A stretch of DNA of 38,115 bases, taken from IMG/VR virus record IMGVR_UViG_3300028925_010766, positions 1-38,115 of that record; one strand, given 5' to 3'. The position numbers were made by a program, and so were the translations under genes. Origin of the DNA: a virus. Shown in pieces: positions 1 through 7,736 of this stretch; positions within the stretch are counted from its first letter, which is position 1, and every line of letters starts with the position of its first letter. The notes under the pieces are model-generated. The model was not told where the DNA came from, did no database searches, and saw only the letters and a list, made by a program, of their open reading frames with translations.

Positions 1-146
1 TATAATCAGCCCGCCCCAGCAATTGAAAACCCGACATATAATCAGCCCGCCCCAGCAATTGAAAACCCGACATATAATCAGCCCGCTCCCCCTCCCCCTG
101 CGGCTTCTGGTCTGGTAATTGAAAACCCAACATATAATCAGCCCGC
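1..146 (+). repeat. In-frame tandem repeat coding YNQPAP units
   Basis: The 14-base core TATAATCAGCCCGC starts at 1, 37, 73 and 133. The first two units are identical 36-base copies (12 codons); the third is stretched to 60 bases by a proline/alanine insert. All copies keep the reading frame, so this is a protein repeat. The array probably continues to the left of the window. Confidence 0.9.
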
Positions 147-852
147 CCCTCCTCCGGCCCCTGATTATTATGGGAATGAAGGCATAGATCCTCGCATTCC
201 AGATCCGGTAGGCCAAGATCCAGGCATCGACAACGGGGCTCCAGTTGCAGGATTGGAACCTGGAGATACAGCAGTTCAATATCAGTCTCCAGAACTACCT
301 GGACTTGCGAACCTTCCCGGCCAGCGTCAGACCTTGTGGGATATGATGACTGGAGAGACCTCTGTGCCGTATCTAGACAAGATTCTTGCCGGTGCGAGTG
401 ACAGGCAGGCTAAAGAAATGGACTACATGAAGGGCGGTCTTTCCAATCGTGGAGTGTTGAACTCTACTCCCGGTTTTGATAGGATAGCCGAACTAGGTCG
501 AGGTCACGATGCGTCTAACGCCCAAATAGCTCTGGGTGGGCTTCAAGCAATTGCTCCGAATATGCAGACTGCAATGAACTCGAATTACACGCAGGACATG
601 GGAGTCGATCAGAACGCTTACAATCAGTGGATGGGCAGCAATAGACTACAATCGGACCTAGACTGGAGACAGGACCAGTCGAACAACCAGTCAATGCAAC
701 TTCTCCTGCAAGCCCTCGGAACGGGAGGCGGCGGTGGAAATGTTCCTGGCTACACTGTGCCTGCTGGCGGAGCGTCGGCTCTCGATAGTCTTGGCAACAT
801 CATAGGCAGTGGACCTCCTGCTGGCGGTTGGTCTTCACTGTTCTCATGGTAA
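1..852 (+). CDS. Proline-rich repeat virion-associated protein, 5' end outside window
   Basis: The frame ending at 850-852 is open to the first base, so this is the 3' part (283 codons) of a longer gene; an ATG at 253 is internal. The N-terminal visible part is a YNQPAP repeat (units at 1, 37, 73 and 133) followed by a Pro-rich stretch ending in PDYYG. The rest is Gln/Asn/Gly-rich with a low-complexity GGGGG segment near the C-terminus, and no enzymatic motif is recognised. It is followed at once by two large helical proteins and the terminase ATPase, at the far end of the late genes, where podoviruses usually keep internal or ejection proteins. A similar APPPDYYG string occurs in the Met-rich protein at 26932-27534. 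A structural role is inferred from context. Confidence 0.75.
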   Translation, partial: YNQPAPAIENPTYNQPAPAIENPTYNQPAPPPPAASGLVIENPTYNQPAPPPAPDYYGNEGIDPRIPDPVGQDPGIDNGAPVAGLEPGDTAVQYQSPELPGLANLPGQRQTLWDMMTGETSVPYLDKILAGASDRQAKEMDYMKGGLSNRGVLNSTPGFDRIAELGRGHDASNAQIALGGLQAIAPNMQTAMNSNYTQDMGVDQNAYNQWMGSNRLQSDLDWRQDQSNNQSMQLLLQALGTGGGGGNVPGYTVPAGGASALDSLGNIIGSGPPAGGWSSLFSW

Positions 853-861
853 GGGTGAGAT

Positions 862-2307
862 ATGGGACTTGGTAGCGCATTAGCACGAGGTATCAGCGGA
901 GTAGCCAGTGGTGTGTCTAGAGCCTCACAGTCTTGGCCTCAAGAGCGTTTACAGCAGGCCACCCTAGACCAGCGTAAGGCTGAGTTTGACGCAGGAGAGG
1001 CCTATCGTACACGGTCTCTGGATAGCTCTATTGCACAGGCTGAGGCAATAGCTGGACACAATGAGAGGAAAATTCTCTTACAGCAACTAGAGGAGGCCAG
1101 AGAAGCCTTCAATATGGGAATTGAGGTCGGCCTAACCCCCGATCAAATGCGTCCACAATGGGACCAGTATCAAGAGCTTCGCAAGGGCTTGACCGCTTCA
1201 ACAATAGATGCCACGGATACTCCGAAAAAGAGGACTGCTGTTGAGGATGCCTTTACCTCTAAGGTTGATACTCCAGAAGCTCCAGAGGTTCCGGCGAGTG
1301 AGGTGCCAGACATTGAAACTGGACCCAGTCCAGAGATTTCCGTAGCTGATCCTTCTGTGACCAATCCAGCAGTTGATATGGTCACTGCTATGTCGGATAG
1401 ACTTTCAAAGCAGAGACATACAGATTCCAGAGACGTTCTAGAAGAGACTGCGAAGAAGTACGGACATGAAATAGCAATGCGTCACTACAGAGAAGCCATG
1501 GGTCCATATCTGACTCCGGAGTTTGAGATTTCGGCAGAGAAGGACTTCAAGGTTTTTGCAGAAGGAACCACAAAAGAAAGAAGAACACACCGAGAGGCAC
1601 TTATCGAGGCCGCAGTTAAGGCCGCGTCTTCTGACGATGAGTTGTCTGGTGAAGTGTGGCGTATGTTGGAATTTGAAATCGACAAGGTGGGAGGATGGGA
1701 TAGCCCAGAAGAGGCCAAGTTGGTTTTTGATCGACTGAGAGCTACTGACTTGTCGATGGATATGTCTGGAGAGAATCAGACAAGGCTCGGACGCATCCTT
1801 GCTATTAAGCAAACACTCGCTAGCACTTTGGCGAATATGTCCGATCCAGATATTGCCAATCTATTTGGAGGACTTGAGGGCGTCGAGACGGAGATTGAAA
1901 AAAGGCTATTCAATTGGTTTGTTCCTGGCCCTGGAGAGTCTCCTAAGAAGTGGCCCGTTCCAATGGAACTTATCTCCGTGTTGAACGAGATGAAAATTTC
2001 CACTGATCTTCTTTCTCGCCTACAGTCAGGTGCCGCATTGACTGAAGATGAGGTTGTGTTCTACCAATCTCTCATAGGAAGCATAACCACCAATCCTGTA
2101 GTCATACGACAGAACATGAAAGACCTTATGACTACGATGCAGAGAATGGAGCAGGGGATTTTTGAGGCTTCATACATACAGAGATATGGAAGCATGGAAG
2201 CCTTGAAGGCAGTAGAAGACAAGTATGGATACGGCAGGCCAGGAGACGGAGAAGATAGAGTTTCGACCAGGGCCAGCATATCTTCAGCAGCAGGAGGGCA
2301 CAGATAA
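862..2307 (+). CDS. Putative internal virion / ejection protein, 481 aa
   Basis: ATG at 862 is preceded by a GGTGAG ribosome site. The N-terminus is a glycine-rich, weakly amphipathic stretch (MGLGSALARGISGVASG), then charged, strongly helical sequence with likely coiled coil around residues 30-95 and an acidic Pro/Glu/Ser-rich linker near 120-165. The remainder is helical and no catalytic motif was found. The gene ends by one-base overlap (TAATG) with the next gene and lies upstream of the terminase ATPase gene. A Gly/Ala-rich N-terminus on a helical protein resembles podovirus core or ejection proteins in character only, so the function is inferred from position and composition. Confidence 0.6.
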   Translation: MGLGSALARGISGVASGVSRASQSWPQERLQQATLDQRKAEFDAGEAYRTRSLDSSIAQAEAIAGHNERKILLQQLEEAREAFNMGIEVGLTPDQMRPQWDQYQELRKGLTASTIDATDTPKKRTAVEDAFTSKVDTPEAPEVPASEVPDIETGPSPEISVADPSVTNPAVDMVTAMSDRLSKQRHTDSRDVLEETAKKYGHEIAMRHYREAMGPYLTPEFEISAEKDFKVFAEGTTKERRTHREALIEAAVKAASSDDELSGEVWRMLEFEIDKVGGWDSPEEAKLVFDRLRATDLSMDMSGENQTRLGRILAIKQTLASTLANMSDPDIANLFGGLEGVETEIEKRLFNWFVPGPGESPKKWPVPMELISVLNEMKISTDLLSRLQSGAALTEDEVVFYQSLIGSITTNPVVIRQNMKDLMTTMQRMEQGIFEASYIQRYGSMEALKAVEDKYGYGRPGDGEDRVSTRASISSAAGGHR

Positions 2308-4310
2308 TGGAAGACAAGCTCACAATAGCAGAGATGGGAATAGAAGCCCAAGCCGCTAATCCTGATGTGTATGGAGGAATGACTGGCCTTGAGGCTGGCA
2401 ATCTATTTCTGGAAAACGAGCCTGACTATTGGACTCTTGTCAGAGAAGAGGATGCTGGCGAAGAGATCAAGGGTGGGTATCGAGATACGATTGGCAACAA
2501 GTTCACGAGAATGTCTGGGTTTGGTGGCATTGCAGACGATCTTGCTGCGATGCGTCCAGGTCAGCCTTTGATGGGTCGGATAAGTCTTGGGATGCAAGAA
2601 GCCGTCCTTCGTGCGCCTGGGAGTCTTATAGACGAAAGCGTGAACACGTACGATGCGCTTATCAACAACACAGCCGAGACATGGCAGGGCGTTAAGGATA
2701 TAGGGGAGGGTCTTGGACGGTCGGCTGTTCGTAATCTTGGCACGAAAGACGACTCTATTCTTGGTCGAGCCATTGGGCAAACTGGTGGACCGGAGTTTTC
2801 TGCTGATGGTCCTCCAACAGAACGACACCCCACAGAGCAGATGGCCTCTGCTGTTATGTCCGACATGCAGTCTAAGTTATTGGACCCTGAGGAATGGATA
2901 AGAAATCCTGGGGGTAATGCTCTCATGGCTTCAGGTCTTTTCCCTACGCCAGCTTCAGTCCCCAAGTGGTCCGCCCTAGTCAATGCTGCGAATCCTACCA
3001 TCCTCGCTCTCAAGGGAGGTCGAGGTGCTTACAGGGCAGTTAAGGGTGCCGCGAAGATGGCAGGTCGAGAGTATCCAGGCCTCTTGACTGGACGTGGGGC
3101 AGAGGCGATTTCCGAGGCGTATAAAGCAGTTCGGTCTGCGGACCCTAAAATCAGAGCAGCTTACTATAAATATGTAAGTGGGAACAATTCTCTTCTCAAC
3201 TTTCATATGATGGCGAAGACTGCCCTTGAGACTGCTATGGATAAGAGGTCTGCGGACTGGCAGAAGATTTGGCCGGACTTGAAACTCCGTCGTGCGCCTG
3301 AAGGAATCCACAGAAGAATCAGAGTTGCTGTAAGGGATGTCCTTTCGGACTTTCAACTTGAAGACGTTAGGGATTTGAAGAGTCCTAATTTCACAAGAAT
3401 TGGCGTCTTTGACGTTGCTGAACAAAACGTAATCCAAACATGGCTCAATGCGGTTGATGATCCGTCTGCGTTTACTAATGCCGCAGGCAAGTTAGACGTT
3501 GGGTCATTCGACCTTCTACGCAAGGCTACATGGCAAGCATCTCGGCATCTTGAGCATGACAGAGTTGGCAGGAAGATGGTTGAGAGGGCATACGGCAAGA
3601 TCCGTGACGTTCTTGAAGAGAACATCGAAGGCGGCTACGGCGACATGCTTAACGACTGGAAGAAATACACTGAACTCATTGGAGACTTTGAGGCAGCTTC
3701 AGGCACACGCGCTGGCGGATACTTGAAGAGAGAGCAGTTGGGCCGAGCCAGGATTTCAGCAGTTAGAAACCTTATCAGGGGATTGAAGGACGATCCCGCT
3801 GGAAGCGCAACCAGAGATATTATCAACCAAATGTCAGAGGCTACGGGTGTCCCGATCCTTCCGGCAGCGGCTGGAGCCCTTTTCAACAACTGGGTTGGGT
3901 CTGGGTTGATTTCTAGGAGTGAGCTTTCTGGTTTGATGAACATGGTAACACAGGGAGCCGTCCTTCATGGGTTCGGAATCAATCCTTTTTTTGTGTTACT
4001 CCAGGCTCCCCTGGTCTCTCCTAAGATTGTTGGACATGGGATTATTCCTGTCCTTGGAACAGCGTCCAGGCATAAGGACACGATTATGAACGTCCTCAAC
4101 TCGATCCACAGTAAGGTTCCTGAGGGTTGGGATACGGCGGGGATGACTTACTGGCAAGCTGCTCAAAGGCTAACAGAGGAACAGAATGTTAAAATTGCCA
4201 ATGGAGGATTCGTCCCAATATACTGGTTAGAGGGACGCAAGCCTCAAGTAGGAGACGAACTTGGAGATGCGGAAACTTCTGTAAATCAGTTGTCAGGAGG
4301 CATTAAGTAG
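2307..4310 (+). CDS. Large putative virion / ejection protein, 667 aa
   Basis: It starts at the ATG of a TAATG overlap with the preceding gene and ends in a TAGTG overlap with the GTG of the terminase gene, so the three genes are one transcriptional unit. The protein is mostly helical and charged, with a long helical central part (about residues 260-500). The C-terminal third is more hydrophobic and Gly-rich (around residues 515-590, including FFVLLQAP), which could associate with membrane. No enzyme motif is recognised. Its size and place at the end of the late operon suit a protein ejected with the DNA, which is inference; a minor structural protein is the alternative. Confidence 0.6.
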   Translation: MEDKLTIAEMGIEAQAANPDVYGGMTGLEAGNLFLENEPDYWTLVREEDAGEEIKGGYRDTIGNKFTRMSGFGGIADDLAAMRPGQPLMGRISLGMQEAVLRAPGSLIDESVNTYDALINNTAETWQGVKDIGEGLGRSAVRNLGTKDDSILGRAIGQTGGPEFSADGPPTERHPTEQMASAVMSDMQSKLLDPEEWIRNPGGNALMASGLFPTPASVPKWSALVNAANPTILALKGGRGAYRAVKGAAKMAGREYPGLLTGRGAEAISEAYKAVRSADPKIRAAYYKYVSGNNSLLNFHMMAKTALETAMDKRSADWQKIWPDLKLRRAPEGIHRRIRVAVRDVLSDFQLEDVRDLKSPNFTRIGVFDVAEQNVIQTWLNAVDDPSAFTNAAGKLDVGSFDLLRKATWQASRHLEHDRVGRKMVERAYGKIRDVLEENIEGGYGDMLNDWKKYTELIGDFEAASGTRAGGYLKREQLGRARISAVRNLIRGLKDDPAGSATRDIINQMSEATGVPILPAAAGALFNNWVGSGLISRSELSGLMNMVTQGAVLHGFGINPFFVLLQAPLVSPKIVGHGIIPVLGTASRHKDTIMNVLNSIHSKVPEGWDTAGMTYWQAAQRLTEEQNVKIANGGFVPIYWLEGRKPQVGDELGDAETSVNQLSGGIK

Positions 4311-5284
4311 TGGCGAACTCCAAGATCGTTCAGACGATGGAGAAGGAGTTCTGGTTAAAGTCCACTGGTAAGAAGATCAAACTGTTCGATCATCAGAAGC
4401 GCATCCTCAACGAGATGTTTCGCGAGGAGAAGGGCAAGCTCGTCTACACGACGATGGTCTATTCCTGCCCGAAGAAATCCGGTAAGACAGAGGTAGCGGC
4501 AGGCGTTACGTACGCATTCGCTCGTAGGTATGGCGGGGAGATGTATTCCATTGCCAACGACGAAGAGGGTGCGAAGAATCGTATGTACGACCGTATGGTC
4601 CAGGCTCTCTTGATGATGAAGGAGAAGGACCCTGCCTTGTTTGATGAGGTAATGCCTGACAACAAGCAGAGGCGTGAGAGGATCGCTCTAGCTGGCTCGG
4701 TTCAGTTCGCAGAAGGCAAGCAGAAGAACTTCGGCCCGCACGTCCTGAAGTATGTCGCCTCAGACTATGCAGGCGAGGCAGGCAGTATGAACGCCATGTG
4801 TGTATTCGATGAGTTGTGGGGCATCTCCAGCGAACGTGGAGAGCGTCTGTGGACCGAGTTTCAGCCGATCCCGAATCTTGAGGCTAGTATCAGGTTTGTG
4901 ACAACGTATGCAGGGTTCTACGGCGAGTCAGCGTTGCTCTGGAGGATCTACGAGAACGTAGTGAAGCCTAACCCCCACACTAACGAAGAGGAAGGCACCA
5001 AGATCCCAGGTCTTGAGGACCTTCCTCTCTACACTAGTGACGATGGCTCAACGATTGTCTACTGGGACCATGAAGCCAGAATGCCATGGCACACTCCTGA
5101 GTTCCTGGCTGCGGCCCAGAACGATCCTTCAGTCCAAGGACGTGACAGTGAGTTTAGACGCCTATGGCTGAACGAGTGGTCGTCTGGAACTGAGGCCTTT
5201 ATCGAGATGGAAGTGGTGGATCGGTCTCAGGCCAGGGGCAAGGAACGAGGACTGATTAACAATATGGACCTTATCCACGTCTGA
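4310..5284 (+). CDS. terL (N-terminal part): Terminase large subunit, ATPase half only
   Basis: This is the DNA-packaging motor ATPase domain. Visible motifs are Walker A (SCPKKSGKT, residues 52-60), Walker B with catalytic acid (CVFDE, residues 164-168) and the coupling motif TTYAG (198-202). The start is GTG at 4310, overlapping the previous stop. The 324-residue product ends in the linker that normally joins the ATPase to the RNase H-like nuclease; the nuclease domain is missing here. A matching nuclease domain is encoded separately at 21162-21743 on the same strand. Together they make 517 residues, ordinary for a complete large terminase. The convergent minus-strand early block begins 29 bases after the stop. 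It probably acts at the portal with the separate nuclease half; that they cooperate is inferred. Confidence 0.92.
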   Translation: MANSKIVQTMEKEFWLKSTGKKIKLFDHQKRILNEMFREEKGKLVYTTMVYSCPKKSGKTEVAAGVTYAFARRYGGEMYSIANDEEGAKNRMYDRMVQALLMMKEKDPALFDEVMPDNKQRRERIALAGSVQFAEGKQKNFGPHVLKYVASDYAGEAGSMNAMCVFDELWGISSERGERLWTEFQPIPNLEASIRFVTTYAGFYGESALLWRIYENVVKPNPHTNEEEGTKIPGLEDLPLYTSDDGSTIVYWDHEARMPWHTPEFLAAAQNDPSVQGRDSEFRRLWLNEWSSGTEAFIEMEVVDRSQARGKERGLINNMDLIHV

Positions 5285-5313
5285 GTAGCTCCAGCATGAA
5301 GCAGGCTCACCCA

Positions 5314-5754
5314 TCAGAGTTCTGCTCCCACTCTGTATTTCTGCTCATATAGGGTCGTAGTTCTAGCAGACGGTTGAGGTAAAAACTTCTCAACAGACTC
5401 ACCCTTATCGTACTTCTCCAGAAGAACATCAATTACGTCCTCATCGGCTCCCATGACCCCACACCATGGGCCTCGATGGTCTTCAAGGAAGATTCTGGCA
5501 TCCCATCGAGTGTCCTCATCCTCGTGGGAGAGAGCTTTAAATGCGCTGTGTATCAGAGCAATTGAAAACCCAGACCATCCGTTGAATCCATGTTGGGCCG
5601 GTAGCTTGCGCTCGTAGTGAGGGGGTCTCTCTCTCTCGTGATCTTTCTCTAGGTAGCAGGCTTTGCATTCAAGGCGTTTACTCCTAGATCCGTCATGCCT
5701 GAAGTAGTATTCCTCCTCTTCTTTGAAGAGGCTGCACTGGTTACACTTTCGCAT
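5314..5754 (-). CDS. Small zinc-ribbon protein, 146 aa
   Basis: The start is placed at the ATG ending at 5754 (MRKCNQC), which has GAGAGG six bases upstream and overlaps the previous gene by 14 bases; an upstream extension in the same frame lacks these signals. The N-terminus holds a two-knuckle zinc site, CNQC then CKAC about 26 residues later, a layout common in small phage proteins that bind nucleic acid. The rest is charged with no recognised motif. It is the last gene of the minus-strand early operon and converges on the terminase ATPase gene. No precise function can be assigned. Confidence 0.7.
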   Translation of the reverse strand: MRKCNQCSLFKEEEEYYFRHDGSRSKRLECKACYLEKDHERERPPHYERKLPAQHGFNGWSGFSIALIHSAFKALSHEDEDTRWDARIFLEDHRGPWCGVMGADEDVIDVLLEKYDKGESVEKFLPQPSARTTTLYEQKYRVGAEL

Positions 5755-5962
5755 TTGTTGCCTCTCTCGCAAGTTCAATCGTAGCCCACCTCGCAAGACC
5801 TCTTTGAACAACCAGTTCCGGAGAATCCTCATGCAGCTTTGTCGGAGGAGGTCCGTGAGCCCACCCCAACTCGTCCAGGCGTTCTTTGCCGCCCTTCCGC
5901 ATCTCGGACTTCAATTCGTTGTATAGCTTCTGAATACCCTGCGTGTGCTTATTAGTCCACAC
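5741..5962 (-). CDS. Hypothetical protein, 73 aa, GTG start
   Basis: The likely start is the GTG at 5962 (then TGG ACT AAT), eight bases after AAGGAG, which sits inside the end of the upstream gene. The product is charged, with a helical N-terminal half and a helical C-terminal tail rich in Ala and Arg. No domain is recognised. Overlaps on both sides (11 bases upstream, 14 downstream) place it firmly in the operon. Function unknown. Confidence 0.65.
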   Translation of the reverse strand: MWTNKHTQGIQKLYNELKSEMRKGGKERLDELGWAHGPPPTKLHEDSPELVVQRGLARWATIELAREATNAKV

Positions 5963-6173
5963 TAGGCTTCTCCTTGTCAATAGCCTGTAGGCGCATCCAA
6001 TCAAAACAACTCCAACACAGGTCCAGGCTTGTCTTAGTCGAGCCCTGTAGGGTCCGGACACTCAAGCTCACTTCGTACGGAGGTTGAGGGGTTTCGTTAC
6101 TCCCCTCTAATGTCAATTCTCTGTCATCAGAATTGATTCTACCTTCACATTCATCACATATCACAACTCGCAT
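5952..6173 (-). CDS. Small zinc-binding protein, 73 aa
   Basis: The start is the ATG at 6173, seven bases downstream of GGGAGG; an in-frame TTG at 6188 is less likely. Two Cys pairs (CDEC near residue 6, CWSC near residue 53) are spaced as in a zinc ribbon with a long beta-rich insert. The size and pattern suit a small nucleic-acid-binding or regulatory protein. It follows the LexA-like gene by 11 bases and overlaps the next gene. Confidence 0.7.
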   Translation of the reverse strand: MRVVICDECEGRINSDDRELTLEGSNETPQPPYEVSLSVRTLQGSTKTSLDLCWSCFDWMRLQAIDKEKPSVD

Positions 6174-6184
6174 ATACGCCTCCC

Positions 6185-6433
6185 TCAAGGCTTCAGGTCA
6201 GTTAGGAACAGTCCTCTGGAGATTTTCTCCAGTCTTTGCAGGTATCCTTTCTTGATTAGTGATTTCAGGCAATTACTAGCGGCTTGGAATCCGGTCACTT
6301 CTTTGCAGTGAGGATAGCAGGCATAGCCAATCTCTCTCAAGGTCGGAGCCATCCCATCTTTTATTCTACTCTTGACGTATTGATACACCTCCTTCTGTCT
6401 ATCCGTCAGGGGGTCTCCATGCTTGTTGGTCAA
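6185..6433 (-). CDS. LexA-like winged-helix DNA-binding protein without peptidase domain
   Basis: The 82-residue product is essentially the LexA N-terminal domain: LTDRQKEVYQYVKSRI, then TLREIGYAC as first recognition-turn, then NCLKSLIKKGYLQR and RGLFLT of the wing. LexA family proteins bind palindromic operators. This one stops where LexA would begin its self-cleavage domain, so it cannot be inactivated by RecA-driven autoproteolysis. The start is TTG at 6433, overlapping the M15 stop (TTGA), with GGAG six bases upstream. It may repress phage promoters or compete for host LexA sites; both roles are inferred. Confidence 0.75.
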   Translation of the reverse strand: MTNKHGDPLTDRQKEVYQYVKSRIKDGMAPTLREIGYACYPHCKEVTGFQAASNCLKSLIKKGYLQRLEKISRGLFLTDLKP

Positions 6434-6840
6434 CTGTAGCTCCAGACGTAGGGACGTGACACATGGCTCAACTCATCCTCAACCAGATCGAAGTGGATAA
6501 ATCTGGACTGCATGGGGCCGGACTGCTTTATCCCAATGCCGTTGAATACTGGCATGAGTAGTTGCAGGACCAGATGTGCCTTGATCCCATAGCAGGCCAC
6601 GTCGCCAGCCTTCCCGGTGGTGTGAGTCCCAGGTAGATCCTTCGCCGCCTCGATAGAGTGTCTCGGACTTCGATACATGGAGGTCATGTTCATACCAGCC
6701 CCAAGCTCGATACGGACTCCCTGTAGTATGTCCATGAACTCTGGGTCCATGTCACACTCACCAGTCTCTTGACAAGCCGCCTCATCGAAACTGAAGTTGG
6801 GCCAGCGTCCTTCAGGCCAAGTCTGTCTTGTGTAAATCAT
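6430..6840 (-). CDS. M15 family zinc peptidase, probable endolysin (L-Ala-D-Glu or D-Ala-D-Ala type)
   Basis: This 136-residue protein matches the small phage peptidase M15 layout. Zinc ligands are visible as H73 and D80 in GTHTTGKAGD and H116 in RFIHFD, with the conserved YRSP near residue 56. Such enzymes cut peptide bonds of peptidoglycan and serve as endolysins. No signal peptide is seen, so release would need a holin, and none is recognised beside it. It overlaps the HNH gene by ATGA and the LexA-like gene by TTGA. A lysis gene within the early-strand operon is unusual but known in phages. Confidence 0.85.
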   Translation of the reverse strand: MIYTRQTWPEGRWPNFSFDEAACQETGECDMDPEFMDILQGVRIELGAGMNMTSMYRSPRHSIEAAKDLPGTHTTGKAGDVACYGIKAHLVLQLLMPVFNGIGIKQSGPMQSRFIHFDLVEDELSHVSRPYVWSYS

Positions 6841-7259
6841 CGGTTCTCCTGTAGGGCTTTGAGCTTCCCCTTCAACTCCTCGGCAAGCTCTCTGTGGTCT
6901 GCGTCTGTGTGTATACGAGGTGGGTTAACGTCCAACTCCCTGAGCCGATCATATCTCTCTGGGCCGAGCCATTCCTTGAACCATTCAACGTGTTCTATGT
7001 TGTGTAGATCCATCCATTGGTGGCATCCAACGGGATACTTTCCTGGTATGGCGCACTTGGCACTGGCGTTGTCAGGTAGGTACTTCATAAAGACGTTCCC
7101 GCCGCCCATGCCCACAGGCAGATGGTGTGAGGCGTGAAGCACTCTAGGATCATGCTCAAAGTTTCTGTGGCACACCTGACAGGTCCACTTGTCTCTTGTC
7201 CGGATGTAGTCAGAAAAGAGCTTTCGCATAGTAGCTAGCTTGAGCCTGCGCTTCTTCAT
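6837..7259 (-). CDS. HNH endonuclease-like protein
   Basis: The 140-residue protein has the zinc-knuckle HNH pattern: CQVC at residues 27-30, the ASHHLP motif near 43-48 supplying the first histidines, an Asn near 64, and a later Cys-His pair (GCH, 78-80). HNH proteins nick or cut DNA, and in phages they may be packaging partners, recombination nucleases or homing enzymes. Here it overlaps neighbours on both sides by ATGA, so it looks like a resident operon gene and not a free-standing homing insertion. The substrate cannot be told from sequence. Confidence 0.75.
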   Translation of the reverse strand: MKKRRLKLATMRKLFSDYIRTRDKWTCQVCHRNFEHDPRVLHASHHLPVGMGGGNVFMKYLPDNASAKCAIPGKYPVGCHQWMDLHNIEHVEWFKEWLGPERYDRLRELDVNPPRIHTDADHRELAEELKGKLKALQENR

Positions 7260-7447
7260 GCGGTTTGAAGTTCTTCTTTCCGGCGTCGATACATCTTACC
7301 GAATCCCACGATTACCGAGTTGGCACACTTGCCACAGGCGTACAGGTCTCCGGATTTCACGTAGCTTTCGCCGCAATCAACATCGACTTCGTTCTTGATA
7401 CAGGACATGGGACCTCGGCAATGTCCACAGACAGGCATGTCACGCAT
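7256..7447 (-). CDS. Small zinc-ribbon protein, 63 aa
   Basis: CGHC near the N-terminus and CGKC about 30 residues later form a rubredoxin-like or zinc-ribbon knuckle pair; the C-terminus is basic (RRRKEE). The start may be 7447 or the in-frame ATG at 7438. It overlaps the HNH gene by four bases. It probably binds nucleic acid or a protein partner; function unknown. Confidence 0.65.
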   Translation of the reverse strand: MRDMPVCGHCRGPMSCIKNEVDVDCGESYVKSGDLYACGKCANSVIVGFGKMYRRRKEELQTA

Positions 7448-7727
7448 TAGCAGTAGCCTTTCGTTGAGAGGGTGCGCTACCTACGGCCACGTCACAACAG
7501 ACGAAGGCGCACCCGCTTTGGGAGATCGGGGCCACTCCCACAGCCGGAGGAAAAGAAGCTGTTGTCGAAGGGAATGACCCCGAAGGATTGGTTGGCGGGA
7601 CTGGTTTCCCCGTAACCCAGTCCCGCCGGTTAGTCCTAAAGCTGATGGCTCCCCACCTATTCCATGAAGTTCCTTTAGCCGAGGCGATCCCGGTGTCATT
7701 CTCCATGGAATTGCACGTTCCCATCAT
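7440..7727 (-). CDS. Doubtful ORF, 95 aa, Ser/Pro/Ala-rich
   Basis: An open frame fills the gap between the SSB-like gene and the zinc-ribbon gene and overlaps the latter by eight bases. The product is low in complexity and rich in Ser, Pro and Ala, has no recognisable domain, and no ribosome site precedes the ATG at 7727. The same stretch holds an 11-bp inverted repeat (7594-7604 with 7617-7627). It could be a divergent gene translated by coupling, or a non-coding structured segment. Confidence 0.3.
   Translation of the reverse strand: MMGTCNSMENDTGIASAKGTSWNRWGAISFRTNRRDWVTGKPVPPTNPSGSFPSTTASFPPAVGVAPISQSGCAFVCCDVAVGSAPSQRKATANA
7594..7627. repeat. 11-bp inverted repeat (hairpin)
   Basis: GGCGGGACTGG at 7594-7604 is perfectly complementary to CCAGTCCCGCC at 7617-7627, with a 12-base loop. 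It forms a strong GC-rich hairpin on either strand. No T-tract follows, so it is not a typical terminator; it may be an RNA structure or a protein-binding site. Confidence 0.7.
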
Positions 7728-7736
7728 AGGACATAG

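Noticed and set aside
1-146. 36-base repeats at the left edge as a CRISPR array
   Set aside because: The copies are contiguous or separated by in-frame codons without spacers, and encode a YNQPAP protein repeat.
253-852. Separate gene starting at the ATG at 253
   Set aside because: The same frame is open to base 1 and contains in-phase repeats, and no ribosome site precedes 253.
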